Assembly (NCBI RefSeq): GCF_037029465.1
Contig: NZ_JAYMEM010000029.1
Coordinates: forward strand, 124,001-188,000
Direction of reading: 5' to 3'
From: Mesoflavibacter sp037029465
GTDB taxonomy: Bacteria; Bacteroidota; Bacteroidia; Flavobacteriales; Flavobacteriaceae
DNA length: 64,000 nt
The notes below the pieces were generated by a model, which saw only the letters and a program-made list of their open reading frames with translations, was not told the DNA's origin and ran no database searches. Below, one piece after another: positions 33,924 through 43,945 of the stretch (position 1 is its first letter; every line of letters starts with the position of its first letter). A program made the translations under genes and the position numbers.

Positions 33924-34448
33924 ATGAAACTTTTAGGAATAGGATCAAGAATTAATCATACATCATACGGAAAAGGCGTTGTTACCAATGTTGACAGTCA
34001 ACAATATTGGGTAACATTTATTGAAAACGGATTAGAAACTATACCGTTAGATGATGATTTTGAAACTATTGAAGCTGCCGAAAACGAGGTAGATACAGTT
34101 AGCTTTTTTGATATTGAAAGTAGCTTGGTAAGTATCTTAAAAAAATACAGTGATGTCTCTGAAGTTGTGCATATTGGCGACAAATGGAAAGGCGGCACAA
34201 TGGAATTAAAACCAGCTGACGACAATTTAAAAAGTAAGGAGATAAAAATTGAAGACTTTTTTCATAAGATTACAATGGTTCGTGATCGTTTGCGTGTGAT
34301 GGAACAAAAAATAAACTCTAGCAATCTTGAAGAACAAGAAAAAATAGATTTACAGCAATATATTACACGTATTTATGGTAGTTTAACCACATTTAACGTC
34401 TTATTTAAACTGAAAGAACAACAGTTTGTTGGGCAGAAAAAGAAATAG
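33924..34448 (+). CDS. Conserved protein with UvrD-tail-like N-terminal domain
   Basis: From the ATG at 33924 the protein is 174 residues; an upstream ATG at 33876 would add a hydrophobic stretch without similarity. The first ~45 residues (GSRINHTSYGKGVVTNVD, VTFIENGLETIPLDDDFE) look like the small Tudor-like domain at the C-terminus of UvrD/PcrA; compare GNIVSHMRFGKGEVLKI in the UvrD of this window. The rest is helical and ends in LFKLKEQQFVGQKKK. It diverges from uvrA and may act with the transcription-repair machinery, but this is inference. Confidence 0.75.
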   Translation: MKLLGIGSRINHTSYGKGVVTNVDSQQYWVTFIENGLETIPLDDDFETIEAAENEVDTVSFFDIESSLVSILKKYSDVSEVVHIGDKWKGGTMELKPADDNLKSKEIKIEDFFHKITMVRDRLRVMEQKINSSNLEEQEKIDLQQYITRIYGSLTTFNVLFKLKEQQFVGQKKK

Positions 34449-34524
34449 TTAGCAGTTAGCAGTTAGCAGTTAGCAGTTAGCAGTTAGCAGTTAGCAGTTA
34501 GCAGTTAGCAGTTAGCAGTTAGCA
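34448..34524. repeat. Tandem array of eleven 7-bp units
   Basis: GTTAGCA is repeated 11 times without interruption directly at the stop codon of the preceding gene. No gene lies in it. Such perfect short arrays vary in copy number by slippage. Confidence 0.97.
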
Positions 34525-34597
34525 AAACTAAAATTATGTAGTTAAACTTTGTTTTCTTATTAATTATTTGCCAAACATATTAGTGATAATTCGTGTT

Positions 34598-35326
34598 TTA
34601 TTCTGACCTCGAAGTTTTAATATCATCCAACTCTAAACCTAAAAACATAAATTTATGAAAGGTTGGTAATTGCGCATTTGTTTCGGTAGTTTTCCAGTCG
34701 CTCCATGTTGCTTCCAAACCACCAATTGGCAAAATATCTACCCACATTTGAAAGCTTTTAGGTTTATAATTCTCGTCTAAATGCCATAAATAAGAATCGC
34801 CTGGTGTACTTCCGCCTTTTGTGTAAGTAACTAACAAACCTTCTTCTCCGTCTTCGTTTTTGGCAATACTTCGTTTTGTTCCAGCATCAAAAACTTTATA
34901 TGGCGCTACTAACCAAAACGTATCATTATTAAAATAATCTATTGCTTTTTGTACGTATTTCTCTTTTTCTACGCCATTATACGCTTGATCTTGTACAAAT
35001 ACTTTGGAGTTGCTTTTGTCATTTAAATCTAGCTCTACTCTAAAATGACTCCAAAATACATTACAAGTATTTTCTAATTTGTTCCATTGGTATTTGTGTC
35101 TTTGTTTAAAAGTAAACTCTATATAATCGGTATTTTTATAAGCCTCGTAATCTAAAGCTTCTAACATTTTATTAGCTAAAATATCCGCTTTTTCTGTTGG
35201 GTTTATTTGAGGTAAATCTTCTGCATATTTAAAGTATACAAATCCAAAAAACAGTAATGATGGTAGTGTAAAAAAGATAATTACTCCTAAAATTATTTTA
35301 AATATTTTCTTTGCTTTTATTGCCAT
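34598..35326 (-). CDS. Membrane-anchored protein of unknown function
   Basis: The 242-residue protein has one N-terminal membrane anchor (IFKIILGVIIFFTLPSLLFFG) and a soluble domain rich in Trp and Tyr, with HKYQWNKLENTCNVFW and SYLWHLDENYKPKSFQMWVDILPIGGLEATWSDW. It is probably periplasmic. I do not recognise the family. It is monocistronic, flanked by repeat-rich intergenic DNA on both sides. Confidence 0.7.
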   Translation of the reverse strand: MAIKAKKIFKIILGVIIFFTLPSLLFFGFVYFKYAEDLPQINPTEKADILANKMLEALDYEAYKNTDYIEFTFKQRHKYQWNKLENTCNVFWSHFRVELDLNDKSNSKVFVQDQAYNGVEKEKYVQKAIDYFNNDTFWLVAPYKVFDAGTKRSIAKNEDGEEGLLVTYTKGGSTPGDSYLWHLDENYKPKSFQMWVDILPIGGLEATWSDWKTTETNAQLPTFHKFMFLGLELDDIKTSRSE

Positions 35327-35394
35327 AATATTACGATTTTCAAAAACTTTAGATTTGAAATTAAAATTGTTCTCGATACAATTTTTTGTTCAAC

Positions 35395-35434
35395 TTTGAC
35401 TCAATTCAACTCACTTCGACTACGCTCAGTGACC
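35395..35434. repeat. Fragment of the flavobacterial intergenic repeat
   Basis: CTCACTTCGACTACGCTCAG here recurs, with one base changed, at about 57073-57092, and belongs to the same family as the larger inverted-repeat elements near 54.7 and 57.0 kb. Only a piece is present. Confidence 0.55.
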
Positions 35435-35496
35435 AACATTTAATTACAAACACTTGGTTATTACAAAAAATCACTCGAACTGACGTAGATGATATT

Positions 35497-37185
35497 TTAA
35501 AATCCAACTGCGGTATCGTCGCCTCTTGGATCTGCGCCACCTTCTAATTGCCCGTTTTCTTTTACTAAAATAGCATCTACTTTACCAATTACAGGTGTAC
35601 GATTTATATTTATAATATATCCTTTTTCTTGTAATTTATTGGTTAATTTTTCATTAAAAGCGTTTGGTTCTGCTCTAATTTCGTCAGGCAACCATTGATG
35701 ATGAAATCTAGGCGCTTCTACTGCTTCTTGCATACTCATGTCAAATTCATGCACATTAATTATAGCTTGCATCACGCTAGTGATAATGGTAGATCCGCCA
35801 GGTGTACCAACAACCATATATAGTTTTCCGTCTTTTTCTACAATTGTTGGCGTCATAGAACTTAGCATACGTTTTTCTGGTAAAATACTATTAGCTTCAG
35901 CTCCAATTAATCCGTATACGTTTGGCTCGCCTGGTTTACTTGAAAAATCATCCATTTCGTTATTAAAAAAGAAACCTAAGCTTTTTGAATATAATTTAGA
36001 ACCATAACCAGAGTTTAATGTAGTGGTTACCGCAACTGCATTACCGAATTGGTCGACAATAGAATAATGTGTTGTTTCATCACTTTCAATAACCTGAACA
36101 TCACCATGTGCTATTTTAGTTGAAGGCGTTGCTGACTCAAAGCTAAAATCTTTCATTCTATTAGACGCGTAACTTTCACTAATTAATTGGTTTTGCGGAA
36201 TGTTTACAAAATCAGGATCGCCTAAATAAAAACTTCTATCGGCATACGCACGTCTTTCGGCTTCTGTAATTACTTGAATGGCTTTAAGGGAATTATGCCC
36301 AAATTCATCTAAATTATAAGGTTCAATTTGTTTCATAATTTGCGCTAAACAAATTCCACCACTTGATGGCGGCGACATTGAAATGATCTTTAAATCATCA
36401 TAAGTAAATGTAATTGGATCTCGCCATTTGGCTTCATATTTTGCAAGGTCTTCTTTTGTGATGATTCCACCATTCCTTTGGATAAAATTTGCTATAGAAT
36501 CTGCGATTTCACCTTTATAAAAGGCATCACGACCATCTATCATAATTTTAACCAATGTTTTTGCCATTTGTTTGTTTTTAATCGTATCACCAGCTTTCCA
36601 TTGTTTAGCAAACAGAATGGTATCTTTATTAACTTCAAGAAAATCTTTTCGTTTTTCATCTAAAACAGCTTGTTGCTTTTTAGTGACAACAAAACCACGA
36701 TTAGCCAAATCTATCACAGGTTGCATAATGGTCTGAATAGGCAAACTTCCAAACTTGTCGTGTACTGCAAATAAACCAGCAACAGTACCAGGCACGCCAA
36801 CAGCCAATCCGCCTTTTGTACTTAAATTAGGGACGACATTACCCAAACTATCCAAATACATTTGTTTTGTAGCTGCAAGTGGCGCTTTTTCGCGATAATC
36901 TAACGCACCAATTTCACCATTTTCTAGTCGGTAAACCATAAATCCGCCACCACCAATATTTCCAGCATAAGGGTAACATACCGCTAAAGCTAAATCTGTT
37001 GCTACCATAGCATCAAAAGCGTTTCCGCCATTTTTAAGAATCTCTACTCCTATTTTTGAAGCTTCAGCTCTTGCTGAAACTATCATAGCTTTATCTGCAA
37101 TTACACCTTCTTTTGTTAGTTTTTTGTCTTCTTTACAATTGAAAAATGAAAGAAAAACAATTATTAAAAGTAACCTGTATTTCAT
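35497..37185 (-). CDS. ggt: Gamma-glutamyltransferase
   Basis: The 562-residue protein has a lipoprotein signal (LIIVFLSFFNC), the family start MIVSARAEASKIGVEILKNGG, and the autoprocessing site with nucleophile Thr in DETTHYSIVDQFGNAVAVT. GTPGGSTIITSVMQ and the glycine-rich substrate loop are present. The precursor would cleave itself into two chains and transfer or hydrolyse gamma-glutamyl groups of glutathione in the periplasm. Its ATG overlaps the stop of the gene upstream (ATGA). Confidence 0.95.
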   Translation of the reverse strand: MKYRLLLIIVFLSFFNCKEDKKLTKEGVIADKAMIVSARAEASKIGVEILKNGGNAFDAMVATDLALAVCYPYAGNIGGGGFMVYRLENGEIGALDYREKAPLAATKQMYLDSLGNVVPNLSTKGGLAVGVPGTVAGLFAVHDKFGSLPIQTIMQPVIDLANRGFVVTKKQQAVLDEKRKDFLEVNKDTILFAKQWKAGDTIKNKQMAKTLVKIMIDGRDAFYKGEIADSIANFIQRNGGIITKEDLAKYEAKWRDPITFTYDDLKIISMSPPSSGGICLAQIMKQIEPYNLDEFGHNSLKAIQVITEAERRAYADRSFYLGDPDFVNIPQNQLISESYASNRMKDFSFESATPSTKIAHGDVQVIESDETTHYSIVDQFGNAVAVTTTLNSGYGSKLYSKSLGFFFNNEMDDFSSKPGEPNVYGLIGAEANSILPEKRMLSSMTPTIVEKDGKLYMVVGTPGGSTIITSVMQAIINVHEFDMSMQEAVEAPRFHHQWLPDEIRAEPNAFNEKLTNKLQEKGYIININRTPVIGKVDAILVKENGQLEGGADPRGDDTAVGF

Positions 37186-37781
37186 GATAATTCTTGGTTG
37201 ATTTGGATTAGCTTTTCTTCTGAAAATGCGATAAGCTCCTCAAAAAAAGAGGTAAATTCAGCTTCAAATTCGTCATAAAATAAATCAAGTTCTTTTGTAG
37301 CTAAATTCATTTGTGATCGGTTTTTGGTGCGCTTATTCATTCCGTCTAATACTTTTGCTATGCCTTCTTTTGTCGCATAACTTAACAACCAATTTCCTGA
37401 AATTAAATGTGGCATCATTTTTAAGATGCGTTGTGGCAAAATGTCGATATTATCAGTTAAGATTTGATAAAAATTTTCGGCATAATCTTCTAATGGCACA
37501 TCAGAATATTTTGACCAGTTTTTGGCTAAAAAATGATCATATAAAATGTCTACAATGATGCCAGAATAATGTCCGTAATTTTTATGAAGCCTTTTAGTGC
37601 TTTGCCTAACTGTTGGATGCGCATCTGTAAAGGTGTCGATTTGACGGTGTAATAATATACCTTTTTGAACTTCTATCGGGTAGGTTTTATACTTTTTACC
37701 ACGTATTCCATCGGCGATAAAGTTACCAATAGTCAGCATTTTGTTATTTCCAGAAAGGTAGATATGCGCTAAGTAGTTCAT
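37182..37781 (-). CDS. acpH: Acyl carrier protein phosphodiesterase
   Basis: The 199-residue protein matches AcpH (DUF479): MNYLAHIYLSG, IGNFIADGIRG, LLHRQIDTFTDAHP and GIIVDILYDHFLAKNW, with the metal-binding His/Asp residues of an HD-like fold. It removes the 4'-phosphopantetheine arm from ACP. It is followed by ggt with a 4-bp overlap, while glmM diverges. Confidence 0.92.
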   Translation of the reverse strand: MNYLAHIYLSGNNKMLTIGNFIADGIRGKKYKTYPIEVQKGILLHRQIDTFTDAHPTVRQSTKRLHKNYGHYSGIIVDILYDHFLAKNWSKYSDVPLEDYAENFYQILTDNIDILPQRILKMMPHLISGNWLLSYATKEGIAKVLDGMNKRTKNRSQMNLATKELDLFYDEFEAEFTSFFEELIAFSEEKLIQINQELS

Positions 37782-37840
37782 TCAATAAATATATGTATTT
37801 TTACACTTTTAAAATCAACAAAACAAAGATAACTAACATA

Positions 37841-39229
37841 ATGACACTTATAAAATCTATATCAGGAATTAGAGGAACCATTGGCGGTAACGTTGGCGAT
37901 AACTTAACACCAATTGATGCTGTAAAGTTTGCATCGGCTTACGGTACATGGCTAAAACAACAACGCGATAAAACAGATTATAAAGTTGTAGTTGGTCGTG
38001 ATGCGCGTTTATCTGGTGATATGATTCAAAATTTAGTGATGAATACACTTGTAGGTTTAGGTATTAATGTGGTTGATTTAGGGTTGTCAACAACTCCAAC
38101 AGTAGAACTTGCCGTACCAATGGAACACGCAGATGGCGGCATTATTTTAACTGCAAGTCATAACCCAAAACAATGGAACGCTCTAAAGTTGCTTAACGCG
38201 AAAGGTGAATTTTTAAATGGTGAAGAAGGGCAAAAAATATTAGAAATTGCCGAGTCTGATAACATGACGTTTGTAGAAGTTGATGATTTAGGTAAAATCA
38301 CTAAAAACGACGCTTACTTTGATTTGCATGTTGAGGAAGTTTTAGCATTAGATTTAGTGAATAAAAAAGCAATAGAAGACGCTAATTTTAAGGTTGTTGT
38401 CGATGGTGTAAATAGTACTGGCGGTATTGCTATCCCTTTACTTTTAGAACGTTTAGGTGTTGAAGCTATTGAATTATATTGTGATCCAACAGGTCATTTT
38501 CCTCATAATCCAGAACCTTTAAAAGAACATTTGGGCGATTTAAGTGATGCTGTAAAAAAACATAATGCAGACTTTGGAATAGTTGTAGATCCAGACGTGG
38601 ACCGTTTAGCGTTTATGGATGAAAACGGAAATATGTTTGGTGAAGAATATACGCTTGTAGCTTGTGCAGACTGGGTTTTAAGTCAAACACCTGGTAATAC
38701 AGTTAGTAATATGAGCTCTACCAGAGCCTTAAGAGATGTTACCGAAAAGCACGGAGGAACTTATGAAGCTTCAGCTGTAGGAGAAGTAAATGTTGTAGAA
38801 TTAATGAAGAAAAACAACGCCGTTATTGGTGGCGAAGGAAATGGCGGAATTATCTATCCTGCTTCTCATTATGGTCGTGATGCATTAGTTGGAGTAGCTT
38901 TATTTTTAAGTCTATTAGCCGATAAAAAAATAAGCGTTAGCGAACTTAGAAAAACATACACCAGCTACTTTATGAGCAAAGAAAAGATAGAATTAACGCC
39001 TACCTTAGATGTTGATGCTATTTTAAAAGCAATGGAAAACAAATACAGTAATGAAAATTTAACCACTATTGATGGTGTAAAAATTGACTTTGCTGAAAGT
39101 TGGGCACATTTAAGAAAAAGTAATACAGAGCCAATTATTAGAATATATACTGAAGCAAAATCTCAAGAAGAAGCAGATACTTTGGCAGCTAAAATTATTT
39201 CAGAAATTAAAGAAATCGCTAATATTTAG
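37841..39229 (+). CDS. glmM: Phosphoglucosamine mutase
   Basis: From the ATG at 37841 the protein is 462 residues, starting MTLIKSISGIRGTIGG; a frame starting 48 bp upstream adds an unmatched leader. Catalytic phosphoserine TASHNPKQWN, metal loop DPDVDRLAF, sugar-binding GEGNGGIIYP and C-terminal RKSNTEPIIRIY are all present. It makes glucosamine-1-phosphate for peptidoglycan and LPS precursors. It is followed after 27 bp by the aminotransferase gene. Confidence 0.95.
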   Translation: MTLIKSISGIRGTIGGNVGDNLTPIDAVKFASAYGTWLKQQRDKTDYKVVVGRDARLSGDMIQNLVMNTLVGLGINVVDLGLSTTPTVELAVPMEHADGGIILTASHNPKQWNALKLLNAKGEFLNGEEGQKILEIAESDNMTFVEVDDLGKITKNDAYFDLHVEEVLALDLVNKKAIEDANFKVVVDGVNSTGGIAIPLLLERLGVEAIELYCDPTGHFPHNPEPLKEHLGDLSDAVKKHNADFGIVVDPDVDRLAFMDENGNMFGEEYTLVACADWVLSQTPGNTVSNMSSTRALRDVTEKHGGTYEASAVGEVNVVELMKKNNAVIGGEGNGGIIYPASHYGRDALVGVALFLSLLADKKISVSELRKTYTSYFMSKEKIELTPTLDVDAILKAMENKYSNENLTTIDGVKIDFAESWAHLRKSNTEPIIRIYTEAKSQEEADTLAAKIISEIKEIANI

Positions 39230-39256
39230 TATATTATAGCTTAAAATTTTCAGGTT

Positions 39257-40756
39257 ATGTACACAGCAAACACTAAAAGAACCGAAACTTCAACATTAGA
39301 GACTTATTTCTCTCAATTTAGAAAACATATTATAGGTATAGACCAAGAGTTTGAATCGCCTTACGGAACACAAAAAATGGTGTATACAGACTGGACAGCT
39401 TCTGGTAGATTGTACAGACCGATTGAAGATAAAATAATAAATGATTTTGGTCCTTTTGTAGCCAATACACATACCGAAACTACAGTCTCTGGTACCGCAA
39501 TGACTAATGCGTATCACAAAGCAAGACAAATCATTAAAGGACACGTTAACAGTAATAAAGATGATGTTTTAATTGTTGCTGGAAATGGTATGACAAGCGT
39601 TGTCAATAAGTTTCAACGTATTTTAGGGTTAAAAGTTCCTGAAAATTTAAGCAAATACACTAATATACCTAACGAACTTAGACCAGTGGTTTTTGTAACA
39701 CATATGGAGCATCATTCTAACCAAACATCGTGGTTAGAAACTATGGCAAAAGTAGAAGTTATTCCTGCTGGAGCAGACGGTCTATTTTGCATGAAAAACT
39801 TAGAAGCGTTACTAAAAAAACACAAAGATTGTCCTTTAAAAATAGCTTCTGTTACTGCTGCATCTAACGTTACTGGTTTAAAAACACCTTATCACGAAAT
39901 TGCTAAAACCATGCATAAACATGGTGGTGTTTGTTTTGTAGATTTTGCTTGTGCTGCACCTTATGTAGATATCAATATGCATCCAGAAGACAAAGACGCT
40001 TATTTAGACGCTGTATTTTTCTCTCCTCACAAATTTTTAGGTGGACCAGGTACGTCTGGCGTATTGGTTTTTAATAAAAAACTATATAAAAACATGATTC
40101 CTGATTGTCCTGGTGGCGGTACTGTTAGTTGGACAAATCCTTGGGGAGAACACAAATATATTGACAATATAGAAGATCGTGAAGATGGTGGTACACCAGG
40201 TTTTTTACAAACTATAAAAACGGCTCTAGCTATTAAGCTGAAAGAGCAAATGGGCGTAAAAAATATTTTAGATAGAGAGCATGAAATGTCTCATCATATT
40301 TTTAAAAGCTTAAAAAATATTGAAAACGTACATGTTTTAGCTGCAGAACACGAAGATAGATTAGGTGTATTTTCTTTCTATATTGAAGATTTGCACTTCA
40401 ATTTAGGTGTTAAATTATTGAATGATAAATTTGGTATTCAAACACGCGGCGGATGCAGTTGCGCTGGTACTTACGGACATTATTTATTACACGTTGACAA
40501 AGAAAAATCTCACTCTTTAACTTGTGAAATTACAGCAGGCGACTTATCGCACAAACCAGGTTGGATACGCATGTCTATTCACCCAACTACAACTTGTGCA
40601 GAAGTAGATTATGTATGCGAAAGTATTGAGGCTTTAGCTAAAAACCATAAAGAATGGGCTGAAGACTATGAGTATAACAAAGCAAATAACGAATTTATTC
40701 ATAAAACATACATCCCAAAGCAAACAACTAAAGTTTCAGATTGGTTTGAATTATAA
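39257..40756 (+). CDS. Class V aminotransferase-fold protein (cysteine desulfurase-like)
   Basis: The 499-residue PLP enzyme has HMEHHSNQTSWLE, CFVDFACAAPYVDI (Asp to the cofactor ring) and SPHKFLGGPGTSGVL with the Schiff-base Lys. A Cys-rich loop (RGGCSCAGTYG) sits where cysteine desulfurases carry their catalytic Cys. It is longer than IscS or SufS by about 90 residues. It lies downstream of glmM at 27 bp, possibly co-transcribed. The substrate is uncertain. Confidence 0.85.
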   Translation: MYTANTKRTETSTLETYFSQFRKHIIGIDQEFESPYGTQKMVYTDWTASGRLYRPIEDKIINDFGPFVANTHTETTVSGTAMTNAYHKARQIIKGHVNSNKDDVLIVAGNGMTSVVNKFQRILGLKVPENLSKYTNIPNELRPVVFVTHMEHHSNQTSWLETMAKVEVIPAGADGLFCMKNLEALLKKHKDCPLKIASVTAASNVTGLKTPYHEIAKTMHKHGGVCFVDFACAAPYVDINMHPEDKDAYLDAVFFSPHKFLGGPGTSGVLVFNKKLYKNMIPDCPGGGTVSWTNPWGEHKYIDNIEDREDGGTPGFLQTIKTALAIKLKEQMGVKNILDREHEMSHHIFKSLKNIENVHVLAAEHEDRLGVFSFYIEDLHFNLGVKLLNDKFGIQTRGGCSCAGTYGHYLLHVDKEKSHSLTCEITAGDLSHKPGWIRMSIHPTTTCAEVDYVCESIEALAKNHKEWAEDYEYNKANNEFIHKTYIPKQTTKVSDWFEL

Positions 40757-40927
40757 TGTTTTAAACAAATACAACTAAAACATTTTCAGACAATTAAAAC
40801 AATATCGATTTTCTTTCGTTATAAAAGTCAAAAAAAAATTGTTAATTGCTGTACACTTTTCAAATTGAAAACCTTATTTTCAAAGAAAATTGTATTGCTA
40901 TAATTTTTAAAAGCTATAAAAAGAAAA

Positions 40928-43759
40928 TTGAAATTTAACTACACTTTCATTGTATTTTGCTTGCTTTCCATTTCGGCGTTAAGCCAAAATAAAATGGATA
41001 TCAATGCTGTTTTTGACACCAGCAATCACAGTATTGCAATCACTCAAAACATCACTTATTACAACAATTCTAACAAGGTTTTAGATACTATTTACCTTAA
41101 CGATTGGAGTCATAGTTATTCTTCAAAAACATCTCCTTTAGCCGAGCGTTTTGCAGACGAGTTTAAAACTGTTTTTCACTTTGCAAAAAATGAAGATCGT
41201 GGTTATACGGCTATTACAAAAATAAGTCAGGACAATACTTCTTTGTTTTTTGACCGTTTAGACAAAAAGCATATAGACATCATTAAAGTTGCATTAAAAA
41301 AGCCTTTACAACCTAAAAGCAGTTATAATTTAACTTTAAATTACATTGTACAAATCCCAAATAACAAGTTTACTCGTTACGGTGTAACCGATGATGGTCA
41401 ATATAACTTACGGTTTTGGTATATAACTCCTGCTATTTTTGATGGGACTTGGCATTACTATAGCAATAAGGATTTAGACGATTTATACTTACCAAAATCT
41501 GATGTTAATTTAACGGTAACCTATCCTAAATCCTTTACTCCTATTTCTGAGTTAAATACTATAGAAAACATCACAAGAGGAGAAAATGTTACTACTGTTT
41601 TACAAGGAAAAGATGTTTTAACAACCAAGTTTTCTTTAGTAAAAAACAATGATTACAAAACGATAGAAACAGACTTTTTCGACATCAAATCTAATATTGA
41701 TACAGAAGATTTAGATCCAACCGAAGTCGCTATAGTTACAGATAGAGTTACTCAATTTATAAATACAAATTTAGGCGACTATCCGCATGATAAAATGTTG
41801 TTAACGTGGATAGATTATAAAAAAGACCCTATTTACGGTCTTAACCTATTACCTGATTTTATAAGACCGTTTGATGATACGTTTCAATACGAACTTAAAA
41901 TCTTAAAAACAGCTCTACGAAGCTATTTAGAAAACACCTTACTAATTAACCCAAGAAAAGACCAATGGGTATTGGATGGTATTCAGATTTACTATTTAAT
42001 GAAATATGTAGAAGAAAACTATCCTAATCAAAAAATACTTGGTAAACTAGCTAATATTTGGGGCGTACGTTCTTTTCATGCTTCAGATTTAGAGTTTAAT
42101 GACCAATATCCATTTTTATATATGCACATGGCACGTACTAATTTGGATCAACCGTTAGATATGCCAAAAGACAGCTTACTTAAGTTTAATAAAAACATAT
42201 CTAATAAATATAAAGCTGCTGTTGGACTTAACTATTTAGATGATTATATAGGAAACAAAACCATTGAAAACAGTCTGTCTGAGTTTGTAAAAACTAGTAA
42301 AATGAAACCTGTTTCAGCTACAGATTTTGAGAATTTCATTAGAAATAAAACCGACAAAAATTTAGATTGGTTTTTTGAAGACTATGTATCTACAAGTAAA
42401 AAAATAGATTATCGTATTAAAAGAGTTAAAAAAACTGAAGATTCTTTAGAAATTACAATAAAAAACATTCGTGACAACACAATGCCAATTGCACTTTTTA
42501 AGCTAAAAAATGACACGGTAATTTCTAAACAATGGATTGAAGGATTTAAAGGCACAAAAAAAATAAAAGTAGAAAAAACCGAAGCTGATCAATTGGCTTT
42601 AAACTATGACAATATCGTACCAGAGTTTAACCAGCGTAATAACTTTAAAAAACTTAATGGATTTTTCTTAACCAATAAGCCTTTACAATTTAGATTGTTT
42701 AAAGACATAGAAGATCCAAATTACAGCCAAGTATTTTTTATGCCTGAGTTTGAGTATAACTTTTATGACGGACTTTCACCTGGATTAAAACTGTATAATA
42801 AAACATTGCTGAGTAAAAGATTAAACTACAAATTAAGTCCAAAATTTGGTATAAAAAGTAAGCAATTAGTTGGTAGTGCATCGGTTTCTTATTCTGCAAG
42901 ACCAGAAAACTCTAATAACTTTAGAACACGTTATGGTATTTCTGGTAATTACTATAATTATGCACCAAACCTATCTTACACTAGTTTTACACCTTATATA
43001 GATTTTACTTTTAGAAATCATAAAAATCTTAGAGACAACAAAAGAGAGTTTCTTAATTTTAGATACGTAAGCATTGACCGTGAAATTGATCCTACTGGCG
43101 AATTTGAAACTGAAGGAGAGCCAAAATACGGCGTATTTAATGCCAGATATGGTATCAATGACAGAAATCTAAAAGATTCAAAATACTGGAATGTAGATTT
43201 ACAACTTTCAAAAGATTTCGGAAAAGCCTCTACTACATTAGAATTTAGAACACTAACCGAAAAAAACAACCAATTTAATTTAAGAGTATTCTCTGGTATT
43301 TTCTTGTATAACAATACCTATCAAGATTCAGATTTTTTCAGCTTTGCTTTAGACAGACCAACAGATTATCTATTTGATTATGATTATTTAGGACGTAGTG
43401 AGGAACAAGGGTTATTAAGTCAGCAATTAATCATTGCAGAAGGTGGTTTTAAATCTAAATTAGAACAACCTTATACCAATCAATGGATTACAACAGTAAA
43501 CACAAGTGCTACAATTTGGAGATACATCATGGCATATGGTGATGTAGGTGTTATAAAAAGTCAAAATTTTAGTCCTAAATTTGTTTACGATTCAGGTATT
43601 CGACTAAATCTTGTTGAAGATTATTTTGAAATTTATTTACCAGTATATTCTAATTTAGGTTGGGAAATTGGTCAACCAAACTACGATCAAAAAATACGTT
43701 TTATCGTCACACTTTCACCTCAAACTTTACTAGGCTTATTTACAAGAAGATGGTATTAA
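40928..43759 (+). CDS. M1-aminopeptidase-like protein lacking the zinc site, TTG start
   Basis: The 943-residue protein has a signal peptide (FIVFCLLSISALSQ) and an M1-type N-terminal beta domain. In the place of the peptidase helix it has NPRKDQWVLDGIQIYYLMKY, where the usual WLNEG segment is recognisable, but no HExxH zinc motif precedes it. The C-terminal ~350 residues are rich in Tyr, Asn and Phe with beta-strand pattern (FEYNFYDGLSPGLKLYNK), like an outer-membrane or surface beta domain. It is probably a non-catalytic or altered homologue. The only in-frame start is TTG at 40928. A gap of 171 bp separates it from the previous gene. Confidence 0.78.
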   Translation: MKFNYTFIVFCLLSISALSQNKMDINAVFDTSNHSIAITQNITYYNNSNKVLDTIYLNDWSHSYSSKTSPLAERFADEFKTVFHFAKNEDRGYTAITKISQDNTSLFFDRLDKKHIDIIKVALKKPLQPKSSYNLTLNYIVQIPNNKFTRYGVTDDGQYNLRFWYITPAIFDGTWHYYSNKDLDDLYLPKSDVNLTVTYPKSFTPISELNTIENITRGENVTTVLQGKDVLTTKFSLVKNNDYKTIETDFFDIKSNIDTEDLDPTEVAIVTDRVTQFINTNLGDYPHDKMLLTWIDYKKDPIYGLNLLPDFIRPFDDTFQYELKILKTALRSYLENTLLINPRKDQWVLDGIQIYYLMKYVEENYPNQKILGKLANIWGVRSFHASDLEFNDQYPFLYMHMARTNLDQPLDMPKDSLLKFNKNISNKYKAAVGLNYLDDYIGNKTIENSLSEFVKTSKMKPVSATDFENFIRNKTDKNLDWFFEDYVSTSKKIDYRIKRVKKTEDSLEITIKNIRDNTMPIALFKLKNDTVISKQWIEGFKGTKKIKVEKTEADQLALNYDNIVPEFNQRNNFKKLNGFFLTNKPLQFRLFKDIEDPNYSQVFFMPEFEYNFYDGLSPGLKLYNKTLLSKRLNYKLSPKFGIKSKQLVGSASVSYSARPENSNNFRTRYGISGNYYNYAPNLSYTSFTPYIDFTFRNHKNLRDNKREFLNFRYVSIDREIDPTGEFETEGEPKYGVFNARYGINDRNLKDSKYWNVDLQLSKDFGKASTTLEFRTLTEKNNQFNLRVFSGIFLYNNTYQDSDFFSFALDRPTDYLFDYDYLGRSEEQGLLSQQLIIAEGGFKSKLEQPYTNQWITTVNTSATIWRYIMAYGDVGVIKSQNFSPKFVYDSGIRLNLVEDYFEIYLPVYSNLGWEIGQPNYDQKIRFIVTLSPQTLLGLFTRRWY

Positions 43760-43893
43760 AAACTCTGTTATTTTAAGTTTTTGATTATTAAAAAATTCTT
43801 AACCAAATTTGATATTTTTCTTAAATAATAAGAAATTAACAAAAAATTGTTTATTTAATTTAATTTTTCGTATTATTTTAAGATAATCACACA

Positions 43894-43924
43894 TTGCAAA
43901 AATCAGATTTAATACGTATTTTTG
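43894..43924 (+). promoter_or_regulatory. Promoter of the E1 dehydrogenase fusion gene
   Basis: TTG at 43894-43896 and TATTTTTG at 43917-43924 are spaced by 20 bp, matching the flavobacterial pattern. The box precedes the ATG at 43946 by about 20 bp and overlaps the upstream TTG-start extension of the frame, which favours 43946. Confidence 0.65.
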
Positions 43925-43945
43925 CACGTAACTTATTCCTATAAT

